Source: Metallyticus violacea
Taxonomy: Eukaryota; Arthropoda; Insecta; Mantodea; Metallyticidae
DNA length: 64,000 nucleotides
Direction of reading: 5' to 3'
Assembly: GCA_030762175.1 (NCBI GenBank)
Contig: CM060842.1
Location: 50,498,001 to 50,562,000 of the forward strand
Part shown: piece after piece, positions 8,726 to 19,183 of the stretch
Layout: every line of letters starts with the position of its first letter
Position numbering within the stretch: the stretch's first letter is position 1
Notes under the pieces: model-generated
Seen by the model: the letters and a program-made list of their open reading frames with translations, nothing else
Database searches by the model: none
What the model was told of the DNA's origin: nothing
Made by a program: the position numbers and the translations under genes

Positions 8726-10690
8726 ACCAAATGTGTCACTGCCTAAGAGAATATTTGCTTATACTACTTAGGTGGAGATACTGTGCTGCTCAGTTTTCTG
8801 TACACAGGAGCCAAGACACCAAAAAGGAGATGATGATCTTCATGTAAGAATACAGCTGCCACTCTTCACTAATCAGAATGTGCCAGCATATTGTATTTTT
8901 ATTGTAATATCACATTTATTTCATATTTTATACATGTGCATAGTCCTACTGCATTGACAAAGCCAAAAATTTTAATTCTTATGGTGAATAAATCTGAATA
9001 GTACCTTAATACTTCCACCTTCATTAAAGAATGATATTGAATTAGGATGCAAAATCAACCACCTGATGTAAACTGATACAAAATGTGTCACAGCAATCGA
9101 TAAGTGTGCAAAATGTAGTAGCTTCATGTGAGAACAAGCTACTGAGTAACAGCAGAAAAATATAAATTTTTATTAAGCAATTTTGGAAAAAACAAATTAA
9201 TTAGCACAAAAAGGTATGTATGGAATTCCAAGGGCAGCATTAAGCAGGTTGGGGTTTCATTTCAGATGTTGGAAAGCATGGGAAACTCCCAATATCTCTG
9301 AATATGAACATAAAGTAATAGTAGCCCTATTGCTAGTTGTATTTGAATGGAGTTTTCCTTTTCCACAGTTGATGTCAAAATCCTAGCAAAACATCTAGAT
9401 AAATGTGGCAAGACAGTAACACTTCCAAAAATAATTTCCTTAGTGAAGACTGGGAAGAAAGTTTTATCAGTAAAACCCCTTTGAGTCTACAAGAACTGTA
9501 CTGTTTCTATAAAAATAATTTAAGTTTATATTTCTTAAATTGTTTCTTACAAAAATATTATTTTTTTACATTTTAGCAGCTATCAAACCTTGTGAAATGC
9601 TGATGATGTTCAGCATTGTTTTTCTGTTTGGTCGACTCATGTTGCTGATGTATGGTTGAATCCACCGCAATTTTTAGTGATTTAAAAAATGTGTAACCAA
9701 CTCTTGATGGGTCTTTTCTAATCTGATTTCTGCCACTGTTTATGTTGCTCTATGCAAATTTTGTTTTAAATTTTTGTAAATATTATTTCCAGTATTGTCC
9801 TGCTAGGAAACTTTAATCTTTATAGAGTTCAAGCTCATTTCATCCCACATTCATTCATAGTCTCTTTAAACTTTGTTGTTATGAGAGACATGTTAACAAA
9901 ATAAAATCTTCTCATCTAATTCCTTATGAGAAACAGCACCTTTTAATCTCCACTGTCCCCTACCAAACCTACAAATAACATCTGATATCCCAGTCTTCTT
10001 AGAGACAGTTTCCTTGCTCACAGATGACACTCAAATACCATAGCCAACAGTTAGCTGAGAATGCAAACAGTGGTTCATGAAACTAGTACTACATATTATA
10101 AACAAGTGCAGCAATAAGAGTGTATAGCTCAACTCAATTATACAAATCTTAATTATACTCAAATACCATACCAAGATGCCAATATATTTTTGTTAATTCA
10201 ATAAATTCAATGTTTGGAAATTCACAGCAAAAAGCACAGAATGTCAAACAGTAAGCACAAAAAATATGCTGTTTCTTACAGACATCATTATATAATAGGT
10301 ATGAGTTATTTCTTAGAGGGGAAAAATGTATAAGGAAAATCTAAAAATTACTGTTCAAAATTCAGCAGTGAAATTATGCATAGTAGAAAGAATATTAATT
10401 CTTTTTTAATATAAATAAAATAATATTAAACTCTGGCACAGTGAATCAGCACTTTATCCATATTATTTTTTCCTTTCCTCACCATACAGCATCATTAATG
10501 AAACATACAATTGGAGTTTATCTCTTTTATTTCTCATATGCTAATTTTACCAAATGTAAACATGATAAAAAAAAAATGGCTGTGTATACGAATTAGTATC
10601 ACATTACACAGTGACCCAATTAACTATGAATGAACTAACAGCGCTTTATAATATGTTTACGGAATTTGGGAATCCACACAGTGAAACTTT
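8726..10690. other. Intronic sequence; possible decayed pogo-like fragment
   Basis: No exon was found. Around 9220-9490 on the plus strand, a reading that includes 'YGIPRAALSRL' and, after frameshifts, 'LDKCGKTVTLPK' vaguely recalls the DNA-binding region of pogo/Tigger-type transposases. Without a search this is only a suggestion. The rest is featureless AT-rich sequence. Confidence 0.3.
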
Positions 10691-10928
10691 TGTTAATCTT
10701 ATTTTGATTTAAAGTAAAACACTAAAAATCATGTCGTCACATTAAAACTCTCTTTAAGTTTCACATACACACTTATAAAAGTAATTTTGGTACATGTTTC
10801 GTGAGGTACATTCCTCACGAAACATGTACCAAAATTACTTTTATAAGTGTGTATGTGAAACTTAAAGAGAGTTTTAATGTGACGACATGATTTTTAGTGT
10901 TTTACTTTAAATCAAAATAAGATTAACA
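10691..10928. repeat. Perfect palindrome, 116-bp arms, 6-bp spacer
   Basis: The left arm 10691-10806 and right arm 10813-10928 are exact reverse complements over all 116 positions, around the spacer TACATT. Just outside, the 12-mer TAACAGCGCTTT occurs at about 10637 and again overlapping the right end at about 10924. It lies in an intron of the minus-strand helicase gene, so the pre-mRNA would contain a fully paired hairpin. Confidence 0.95.
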
Positions 10929-12425
10929 GCGCTTTGCCTGACAGTGCTCATTGTCATCTGTTGAAATCATAAAGTGGTGCTGATAACCACATGACAGTTT
11001 CTTAATTATTTTATTACCACCTTTATGAAAGGAAGTGCTAAAACTATCATCATTGTCCTTACATTTTTGGCATCTCTTTAAAAACTATCATCACTTGTTG
11101 CAGTTCATATTGAGTAATGCTAGCCATTTCCTGGCAGTTTGTTTTTCCTTCTTTTTTTCTATTTCCTTCCCTCCCTCTCTCTCTCTTCCCTGCAGTATAT
11201 ACTACTGGTTTGTTTTGTCTATGATACTTTTTATTTTATTCCTTGCAATTTTTACCTCTGGGGTAATAAAATAATACTGTATACTATACAAACCAGACAA
11301 GGCAGGCACTGAAAGAATTGAAATTGTGTCAACACTCTTATGTTACCTCAGATGGCAACATGAGCCACTCACCTATAAGGCAAACATTACATGTTGGTTC
11401 ATAAATCATTGGATCATTCTATATAATGCCCTTTTTCTCTTGGGGCTTTACTCCCTTATTCCTCTTAGTAATGACTAAACATTCCAAGTGATCCTCTTAT
11501 CTGTTGAAGAGAAGTATGAAAGTGAAGAGGGGGTCAAAAAATTATATTTTTGTTTTTTGTACCATTTTAATATTTGGAATTTTCTGTTGATTTTGATATA
11601 ACTTTCATTAATGTTCCTTGATTATAAATATTTTTAATAATTTTTAAATATGTCACTGCAGAAGCCACTTTTTTGGATTCTGTGATTACTTGTTCAGTTA
11701 AAATTCTAAATCTCAGGAACAATTTGCTGTATAAAGCTGTGGCATGTCTTGAATGTTGTGTTTCATAAATTGGCAGCATTTGATTCCATGACATCATCTT
11801 TGTTATTTTACTGGTGTTTTCCCCCAAAAGTTAGTTTTTCTGTAAAAACTTTTTTGCTGCAATTATTGAAAATCTATATTTCTTTGCATAAGTTTTCCAT
11901 TTTTTTAGGATCTATATAAGCTATCACTTTGAAATCACTTATTCATATTAATGTATGATGTGAGTCTATTATAATAAGAGCTGGGACAAAATGTGACAAC
12001 GTAAAAAATAAAATGGGGAAAAATTTTTTAAAAAAGCAAGCAATTGAAAATAATTTATAATTTTCTTCAGAAACATGGTATAATGGTGAAAATATATCAT
12101 CAAATATCAATTTTGCATACCTGTATTCTGTGAAAGTTTCATTTTATTAGCTTTAATAGTCTTTGAGAACATGGGAACTGAAGTCGATAAATTTAACATT
12201 ACAAGGATAGGCCTTTTGTATTCCCCTTAAGTGAGCAGATGGCAGACTTTTATGATTAAAATAGTCCCTCAAATTATTTTAGTGGTAGTTCCTGTAAAAT
12301 GAAAATGATAGAATTGGAAATATGAAGTTAGGGGAGCATGTATCTTAAAATAAATCAGCCCCTCTCCAAAATGAAAAAGGCTTGTGGTACCAAATTTTAC
12401 TATGAAAATGGCTTCATTAACATAC
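10929..12425. other. Helicase intron without identified exon
   Basis: AT-rich intron. A possible exon at 12121-12225 (minus) has usable splice sites, but its peptide does not look like the expected helicase segment and its end phase does not fit the next known exon, so I do not call it. Confidence 0.45.
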
Positions 12426-12628
12426 CTGGCTTCAGCAGAAATGGAATATTAGGTTTCTGGAGCTTTACTTCTGGTAACTCATTAAGTGGTATAATATTTG
12501 TTAGCTCACAATCAGTTTTGGCAGTGTTCTTCAACTTTAAATCTATAACACTTTGTATACCAGGCCGGATTTCCAGTATTCCTCTCTGTTCACCTTCCAC
12601 TGTTACAGAAACATTGCCTTTCTTGAAC
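12426..12628 (-). CDS. Mov10: MOV10-family RNA helicase, exon 4
   Basis: A 203-nt exon has acceptor tttttgtctgcag and donor CCAG|gtatgt. It begins with the last base of a split Glu codon, which matches the GA left by the exon ending at 18970, and ends one base into a Gly codon. The peptide includes 'GNVSVTVEGEQRGILEIRPG', then 'SVIDLKLKNT' and 'CELTNIIPL'. It follows the pattern of the human MOV10 N-terminal beta domain ('DVEVQG', 'LTLRLRN', 'VTLTHLFPL'). MOV10 proteins are SF1/Upf1-like 5'-3' RNA helicases of cytoplasmic RNP granules that restrict retroelements and act in small-RNA pathways. The Armitage/MOV10L1 branch works in piRNA production. The branch cannot be settled from this part. 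The next coding segment was not found. Confidence 0.7.
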
Positions 12629-13019
12629 CTGCAGACAAAAATTGATATAAGATGCTCAAAGCAAAATCTTGAAAGCATACATTATTCCCGCTATTCTTTT
12701 AGATAGTTTTAGCAAACATGATTACCATAATTGGAAAATAGTAATACCATCAAAACCTATAGTTTCAGATAATAATATTTTGTATTATACTAAATAATGA
12801 AAAATGCACTGGTTTTGAAGTTTGCAAAATCTATATGTTTCTTTTGTTTTTAATTGCTGGCATTAGTTGCATTTAATATGTTGCACCAACATGAAGCAAT
12901 ATATTGCATGTTGATATAAAACTAAATAACGAAAAATTGTTTCTTTTGTTTTAATTGCTAAAAAACAACATGCAATACATTAGTTGAAGCAACATATTAA
13001 CTAGTGCCATGTTCAAACT

Positions 13020-14115
13020 TTGCATTCACAAATTTTTGAAGGACTATCTTGATGATAGCTACAGAATGGTAACCACAGGGAACCAGAAAAATAGTAAATT
13101 GAAAATTAATGGCAGTGTACCACAAGGATCTGTACTTGGGTATTTTCTTTCCTTGTTATTATATAAATGACTTAATAATTTAACTGGTAAATACGCTCTA
13201 TGCAGATGATACTATGGTTATTTCTATAGCTAAGGAACTTTAAAAACAAGATAATATTAAATGTTAACATATAATAAGTTTAATCTAACTAAAATGAAAC
13301 AGAAGCAATAATTTTTCTCTTGCACACCTTTCCTTTGAAGTTAACACAAAAATATTTGTTAAATTATTAGGAATACATTGGATGGTAAATTGCATTGCAG
13401 TACACATACAGAGAATCTCTGGAGGGGGGGGGATTTATCCATAGTAATTTTTCTCCTTAGGAAATTTAAAATATCTTTTAATTTAGCAGTTTATTATCCA
13501 TTTTTCATACTCTTATTTTGCATTGTACCTTAGTATGCACAGGGGCTAAAATGGTCTTTTGAGTAGCAGAAGCAAAATAAAAAGGTGTATTATGGGGTTA
13601 TATCTTTGCAAACATTACATAACTTCCTTATTTACATAAATTCACCAAATTTAACTATAAACAGCCTGATACAGTCATAGTACTGGGTATGTAAATGATC
13701 TTAATTTTCCTTACACCAGATTCACTCCAACACTAAACAGCTATAAATATATTGCAATTAAACTGTTTAATAAGCTTGATAATTAGCATTCTAAAAATGA
13801 ACCCTATAAAAATTGAACAAGGTTTTTTTATAATAATAAACTTAATAATAAATGTAAAAGGAAATGTAACAGTATGCAATGCTGAATCTGATAATTCAAC
13901 AGCTACTGCTATTTGTGTCCATTTTTACATATATTTGTGAAAATGTAACCAGTTCTTACCATACTTTTAATATTTCACTATATTATGTAATTTATGTCTA
14001 ATATTGCATATTTTAATTATCTAATACTGTACATTATTTTGTTGTATATTGTTGTAAATGACTAAGTCTATTTCAACCTATGTTTGTCTACTGATGAATA
14101 AATACAAATTAACAA
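13020..14115 (+). pseudogene. LINE reverse transcriptase C-terminal half, decayed
   Basis: Plus-strand frames with stops and shifts show 'DYLDDSYRMV', then 'INGSVPQGSVLG' (RT motif, usual GVPQGSVLGPLL) and 'LYADDTMV' (catalytic [FY]ADD). Further on come a 'KLLGIHLDGKLHW'-like segment and a thumb/C-terminal region. The end is marked by an AT-rich tail with 'gatgaataaatacaaatt'. It lies in the large helicase intron on the opposite strand. It looks like the same broad LINE type as the copy at 6.4 kb. Confidence 0.65.
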
Positions 14116-14572
14116 ATTATAATATTCTTTGGTTTAACTAAATATGTTAATTGGAACTTGTACAGTGAAGTTAATCATAAATTAAGATCATTGTCTGATT
14201 GAGCCTAACTACACACTCTTATTGCTCCATTTACTTATTTATATGTAGTATTAGTCACAGAGAGTCAATGGTTAGTTCTATATATTATAAACAAGTGGAA
14301 CAATAAGAATGTGTAGTTTGACTCAATCATACAATGATCTTATTTCTTGGGTTTGTTCAATAAATCCCAGGCTATAAGGAAGAAAATGAAAATGATATGC
14401 AACTGTTATGTAGGTGAAAGTAGAAGTCATCAAATGAACATAAATGAAGATACTTTGGCTCTGGTGTAGCAAGACTCTGGATATGATGATGAAGACAATG
14501 ATGACAAATGTCCACACTGAGCAGCTTTTGTTATATTCACACATTTCTGTAAACTGTAATGCAAATCACTGA

Positions 14573-14655
14573 TCTCTCCTCTCTTAAAACCCATATACCT
14601 ACAATGAAACATAGCCCCTCTCTTAAAACCCATATACCTACAACGAAACATAGCC
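14573..14655. repeat. 34-bp tandem duplication
   Basis: The unit CCTCTCTTAAAACCCATATA plus 14 more bases appears twice in succession with one or two differences, at the left end of a LINE fragment. Confidence 0.8.
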
Positions 14656-14659
14656 AAGA

Positions 14660-15244
14660 TTTTTTGCAACTACAAATCCCCATACAAATAGAACCAATCA
14701 TTAAAACACCAAGCTCAATAAATTACCAATCATACAACAGACAAAGTCAAGAAATACCCTCAGAATTGCTCAAACAGCCCTAGCTAATTATCAGAAAGAT
14801 ATCCACAGATGAATGGGTAAAACTCTGCACAGATGGCTCACTAATGTCTATTGGAAAAGCAGGTGCCAGAGTTAATTGAACATATTTTCTCACTATATTG
14901 CAGTCCGTGTAAATAAGATAAACTTTGATGGAGAAGTCAAAGGTATTTATACTGCATTACAACAAATGATTTATAGATCACAAGCTTTTAACAAGGCAGT
15001 AATTCTCTCAGATTCTATATCAGCACTAGAGGCAATGGCATTCAACAAATGAATGTCCCTTCTCCTCAACAAACAACAAATAATGATGGGAGGGAAAAAA
15101 CCTCATCAATTTAAATTAAGCTATCCACTTTAAATGTATATCGACACATGTCGGTCTAACCAAAAATTAAATAGCACATTCCCTGCTCAAAATAGGATCA
15201 AACATCCAACCGACCAAAACATTGAACATACATTCAACAAATAA

Positions 15245-15275
<31 letters not shown>

Positions 15276-15450
15276 CTAAAGAACAATATTTCAAAGACAG
15301 TTCACAAATAACAACTTGGGAAAACGTACAAGATTTCTGGAATGATTATGACATAGTTGAACTGTATTGGGATGCCAGAAAACAAATGAAGCAGATCTTC
15401 AGTATCAGCAATTAGGAACAAACCAACTATACTTCGATGCTATGCCATTT
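14660..15450 (+). pseudogene. LINE fragment with RNase H domain
   Basis: A 75-codon plus-strand frame (14559-14783) leads, after a stop, into 'DEWVKLCTDGSLMSIGKAGA'. This is the start of an RNase H domain (usual YTDGS...GAG), here with the catalytic Asp of TDGS. It continues in other frames to 'FNKAVILSDSISALEA', the SDSxxAL motif. A run of about 23 A at 15253 interrupts it, and a weak C-terminal piece follows. Jockey- and R1/I-type LINEs carry such a domain after the RT. Numerous stops show it is inactive. Confidence 0.65.
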
Positions 15451-16138
15451 TGAAGTTTGCTTACGATAGGTTGAGCAGTATGTGCTGCTATGCTGGCTAA
15501 TGTGATGTTATCAGATGATGGCTTAATATTGCATCATCTACTTGGATTAAATTATTACAATTATTATTAAGTAAAGAAAGAAATTTGTGATATTTGTAAT
15601 ATGTTGCAAACTTTTGTGCTGATTTACTTTTTGACTGATCTTCATTCTGAAATGTATTCCTTCAGTTAATTATATTTTTGTGCAAAGTTTTAAGCTTTAA
15701 GTTTGGTTTACCAAGGTTTAAATTAACAGGACTCACTGTATATGAATTTCAACAAAGATTTGTAGGTATAATGCAAGAGCTAAAGATAATTAGATCAGTT
15801 TAAATGTTAATATAAAAAAGAGTCACTGAGAAGGATCCTTTAATTATATATAATGAGCTTCATAGAAAATTAAAATCTGTATTTGGAAAAAATTTTCAAA
15901 AAATAACTTTAAAAGTTTCTCTTATAGTATATAGATATAGTTTGTGTAATAAGTTCATTTACATGGTAAAAATGAGCATTATAAATACCTATCTTATGTA
16001 GATATGGTGAAAAAATGACAATGACTGAAAATTGTCTGTACAAACCTATAGGCAAATAAAGATGCTACCATAATCACCATTTTTCAGATAGATTTTGGAT
16101 TCGCAATATGCAATACAGTTACAGTTGGTATAGACTGA
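15451..16138. other. Intronic sequence without gene
   Basis: AT-rich. I see no exon or repeat boundary. Confidence 0.5.
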
Positions 16139-16313
16139 CATAGGTGGCCAAGGTTGTTAAAGCATGCATTCATGGAACAGGAGGTCTTGCTTTGATTCCC
16201 ATAAAACCATGCTTCATAGCAAGGGTTTTTTCCCATCGAGGGTTTCATTAACCTTATCAATTGCAAATGCAAGGCAGCTATCCTAAACTTAGGCCTGGAA
16301 AGCTCCCCTCCCT
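16139..16313 (+). repeat. SINE family B copy, 3'-truncated
   Basis: Plus strand: 'ggtggccaaggttgttaaag' (Ser/Leu-tRNA-like A box region), a degraded B box, and the family body ending 'cctaaacttaggcctgg'. It is more diverged than the copy at 45 kb. Confidence 0.6.
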
Positions 16314-16647
16314 AATTAATCATTGCATCTATTGAATCTAATTGCATCTATTGAATCTAATTAGTGTCTGCCTGAGATGCTTTAGTAGTGAAATGTGCTT
16401 TAAATACAGCTATATAAAAAATTATGTACCTAGATGAACAGCTGAGAGCAGTGACCTAACCAGTCCACTGAGACACAATAAAGTACAACTACATCTTTCA
16501 ATATTTTTGTCATTAAGTTTAGTATTTTTTTCTTCTTCCATGATCCACTTACAGCACCTTTTAATGCAAGTTATAGTCCATGAATCTAGACACAAATTGC
16601 TCTTAGTTATTCATGCTAAAGCCCCACTATGTAGTTTTTTTACAATA

Positions 16648-16765
16648 TGTTTCAAATGACTAAATGCATCATTTTGTAACTCATATTCCTTTGTTTCTCA
16701 ATTATTTAAAAGTTGTCAAATTACTAAATGTATCATTTTGCAACTTACATTCCTTTGTTTCAAAG
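16648..16765. repeat. Tandem duplication of about 69 bp
   Basis: 'actaaatgcatcattttg' with its following 25 bases recurs as 'actaaatgtatcattttg' about 69 bp later, both followed by 'cattcctttgtttc' or a close variant. Confidence 0.7.
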
Positions 16766-16920
16766 TCTAATAAAAAACATGCAACTTATCTGATTCCGCT
16801 TTGGCCAATATATATACTTTCAAAATACATTTTAATGTGTGAAAAATGATGCCAAAATAACTCTCCCAAATTCAATAAATTCTGTATAAAGTGTGTTAAA
16901 AATTTAACCCTCCTTTCTTT

Positions 16921-17150
16921 CTCTTGGCACTGCAGTCCTTATGGACCTTGGCTGGCTGCAACAATTAGTTCATTCTCTACCTTTGTCTTGAGACATCATT
17001 GGCAGAGAGCAGTATTGCAGAGGGGCATGTGATCAACACACTAACATCCCTTCACCTCTCAATCAAGTAGCTACCCAATTCTCACAAGGCTGAGTGGACC
17101 CTCATTCCTGACCTCCCTTACTTAAAATATTTCTAAAGAGGTATCAGGAA
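16921..17150 (-). repeat. SINE family C copy
   Basis: On the minus strand 'tgttgatcacatgcccctct' and 'gcaatactgctctctgcca' match the body of the copy at 60.6 kb ('tttgatcatatgccccctgc', 'aatactgccctcta'). The section 'cactcagccttgtgagaa' also aligns. The head is not preserved well. Confidence 0.55.
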
Positions 17151-17687
17151 TATAAAAGAGGTGGTCACAGAAACTAACCAACAACCTTTATTTTCTCAAA
17201 AATCATTTCTAACATAAAAAAATTGAGTTCTAATGCCAACTCACTTGTAGGCCATGCATTGTAGTACCCCACATGACAAAGAGCAGTAGCATAGCTCATT
17301 TGTAACACACACATCGAGAATTGGCAGACTACATTATGTGAATGATGAAGATTGGAAGATAGAGCATTGGCAGAGGTAAACCAGAGGATTCAGAGTAAAC
17401 CTACCCAGGCACCCCTTCATCTTCCATAAATCCCACTTATAACGCTATGACTAAACCCAAGGGGCCTCAGTGGGAGGTGAACAGCCTAACCATAGAAAAA
17501 AAAACTAACACTATTTTTTGTGTTCATTCTATCAATAAATATTATTGCACAAAGTAAATTATTTCTATTAATCTTAAGAACATTTAAATTTAATATTTGA
17601 TATTTACCTTCCTAAATATTTTTAAAAATATTCTGCTAAACACAAAATCATTCAACCGTATTTTCAGTTGCACATTTTTTTTTTTTT

Positions 17688-17852
17688 ATTAGTGTCTGCT
17701 TTTACTACTAAAGCATGTACTTCCCCAACGTTTACAATTGATGAGGTCTGAGGAAAATCTGAAATTTGGAAAGATAGTCTTGCCAGGATTCAAACCACAA
17801 ATCTGTCCACAAGTTTGTCCTTAGCAATTTGGCCATCTGTGTCAATCTCCCT
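17688..17852 (-). repeat. SINE family B copy, partial
   Basis: The minus strand contains 'gtttgaatcctggcaagac' (B box region) and 'ttttcctcagacctcat', matching the family B body. It lies immediately upstream of a PLE fragment. Confidence 0.5.
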
Positions 17853-17859
17853 TTCCATA

Positions 17860-18750
17860 AGGAAAGCAGTTCTTAGATTTAAAACTAATCAGAAAAGAGA
17901 ATAATACACAGTTTGGAATATATCGTAATCTGACACATACAGATAATTGCATAAAAAACAATGGATTCAACCAGTAACACACCAATATGCAGTATTAAAT
18001 AGTTTGACGTTTGCACCGGTCAACATCCCGTTCAATGCCACAGAATATAAGAATGAGTTTGAATACATCATGAACACAGCCATAAACAATGGCTTTAACA
18101 CCTCAACCATAATAAAAAGGATCAACAAATACAAATTCGAGAAAATCATAAGAGAGACATCAACTCTAAAAGTAATTAAAGACACTACAAGATATTACAA
18201 ATTCACAACTGCACTACAAATTCGAAAAAGTTTTCAAAAAATTCAATATAAAGCTAGCCCTAATCAACAGATACAATATCAAGAACCTCTTAAGCTCAAA
18301 ATTGAAAGACAAGATGCCAATAGAAAATAAATCAGGAATATATGCCAAGGAATGTTTACTATAATTTGAAATACATAGAAAAAACCAAGAGAAATCTGAC
18401 AATCTGGAAGAAAGAACATTTTAAACATCAAATTTAAACAGATGGAAAAACCGGCAGTGGCACATCATTATTAGAGCCAAAATCATGAAATAAACCCAGA
18501 GATAAAACTTTTAAAAGAAATAAAGTGCCCATTTGAATTAGTCGCCTGGGAGGATATTTTCATCTTAAAATATAAAATCCCTATGAATTTTGACCTTCTG
18601 CTGTGGGATCTCCTTTCTAGATTCATTTCAGATCCACCAGAGGACACTACAGTTCACACAACCACTTGTAAGGGACCAACACAAGCATTTGAAACCACTG
18701 GGTCAACGGCTGAGGATGCGAACGCTGGTTCCCAAAACATTGTTCCAACT
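17860..18750 (+). pseudogene. Penelope-like element fragment with GIY-YIG remnant
   Basis: On the plus strand a frame containing 'FGIYRNLTHTDN' (PLE signature) runs, after a frameshift, into a 127-codon open stretch from 17947 ('HQYAVLNSL', 'FEYIMNTAINNGFN'). 'NKSGIYAKEC' marks the first half of the GIY-YIG domain, with the rest scattered over frames. Near 18590-18610 'DLLSRFI' matches 'DVLIQKFI' of the 7.2-kb copy. A hammerhead-like motif closes it. It is a different and older PLE lineage than the one at 7.2 kb, judging by the low residue identity. Confidence 0.7.
18701..18750 (+). ncRNA. Degenerate hammerhead-like motif of a PLE
   Basis: CTGAGGA, then a GCGAAC-GCTG-GTTCCC hairpin region, then AAAAC (canonical GAAAC), ATT and GTT. 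The order and spacing match the other two PLE hammerheads. The loss of the GAAA core argues against activity. Confidence 0.4.
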
Positions 18751-18969
18751 TAGGAAAATATAGTGAGTGAAGTGCATAAATAAGTTACCCATAGTGCATC
18801 ATTTAAAAAAAAAAAAAAAAAGCAGTCATATCTGTTTTCTATTGATTCAAACTGTAGACTTCCCATTTGAGTTCATTTCTTAGTTACTTTGGTCACCTGC
18901 ATCTATCTCTTGGTGAGTAGTTACATGTAGTCTCTTGGCAAGCCTTGAAAATATTTTTATTTAACTTAC

Positions 18970-19183
18970 TCTTTAAACCTGTACATTTTCTTCAGTATAT
19001 GGGATTCTGACGATAAGTGCCTGGCATGTGCTTCACTGTCTGCAAATGTTACTCTGCAAACATCACAAGCAGTACTATTTATTCCTGAAGACTTCTTTAT
19101 CTTTCTGTGATACACATTATGCTGATCCACATACACTTTTACAAATGGTTTAGTTAGTGAATCATCAAGTTGTGGTGATGAAC
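18970..19183 (-). CDS. Mov10: MOV10-family RNA helicase, exon 3 (zinc finger)
   Basis: A 214-nt exon has acceptor tttacaatgttgcag and donor AAAGA|gtaagt. Its first two bases complete the Gly codon begun by the exon ending at 27296, and it ends two bases into a Glu codon completed at 12628. About 30 residues in, 'CDVCRVTFADSEAHARH' plus a further His makes a C-x2-C-x12-H-x5-H zinc finger of the matrin/U1 type, which often binds double-stranded or structured RNA. Human MOV10 as I recall it lacks this finger. The combination of finger plus MOV10-like domain would be the insect arrangement, but I cannot check relatives here. Stop codons flank the exon in frame outside the splice sites. Confidence 0.75.

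Noticed and set aside
12121..12225. Candidate helicase exon (acceptor cacttaag, donor ACAG|gtatgc)
   Set aside because: The start phase fits exon 4, but the end phase does not fit the 3046-3124 exon, the peptide lacks any resemblance to the expected MOV10 segment, and a 105-nt open stretch is not rare by chance.
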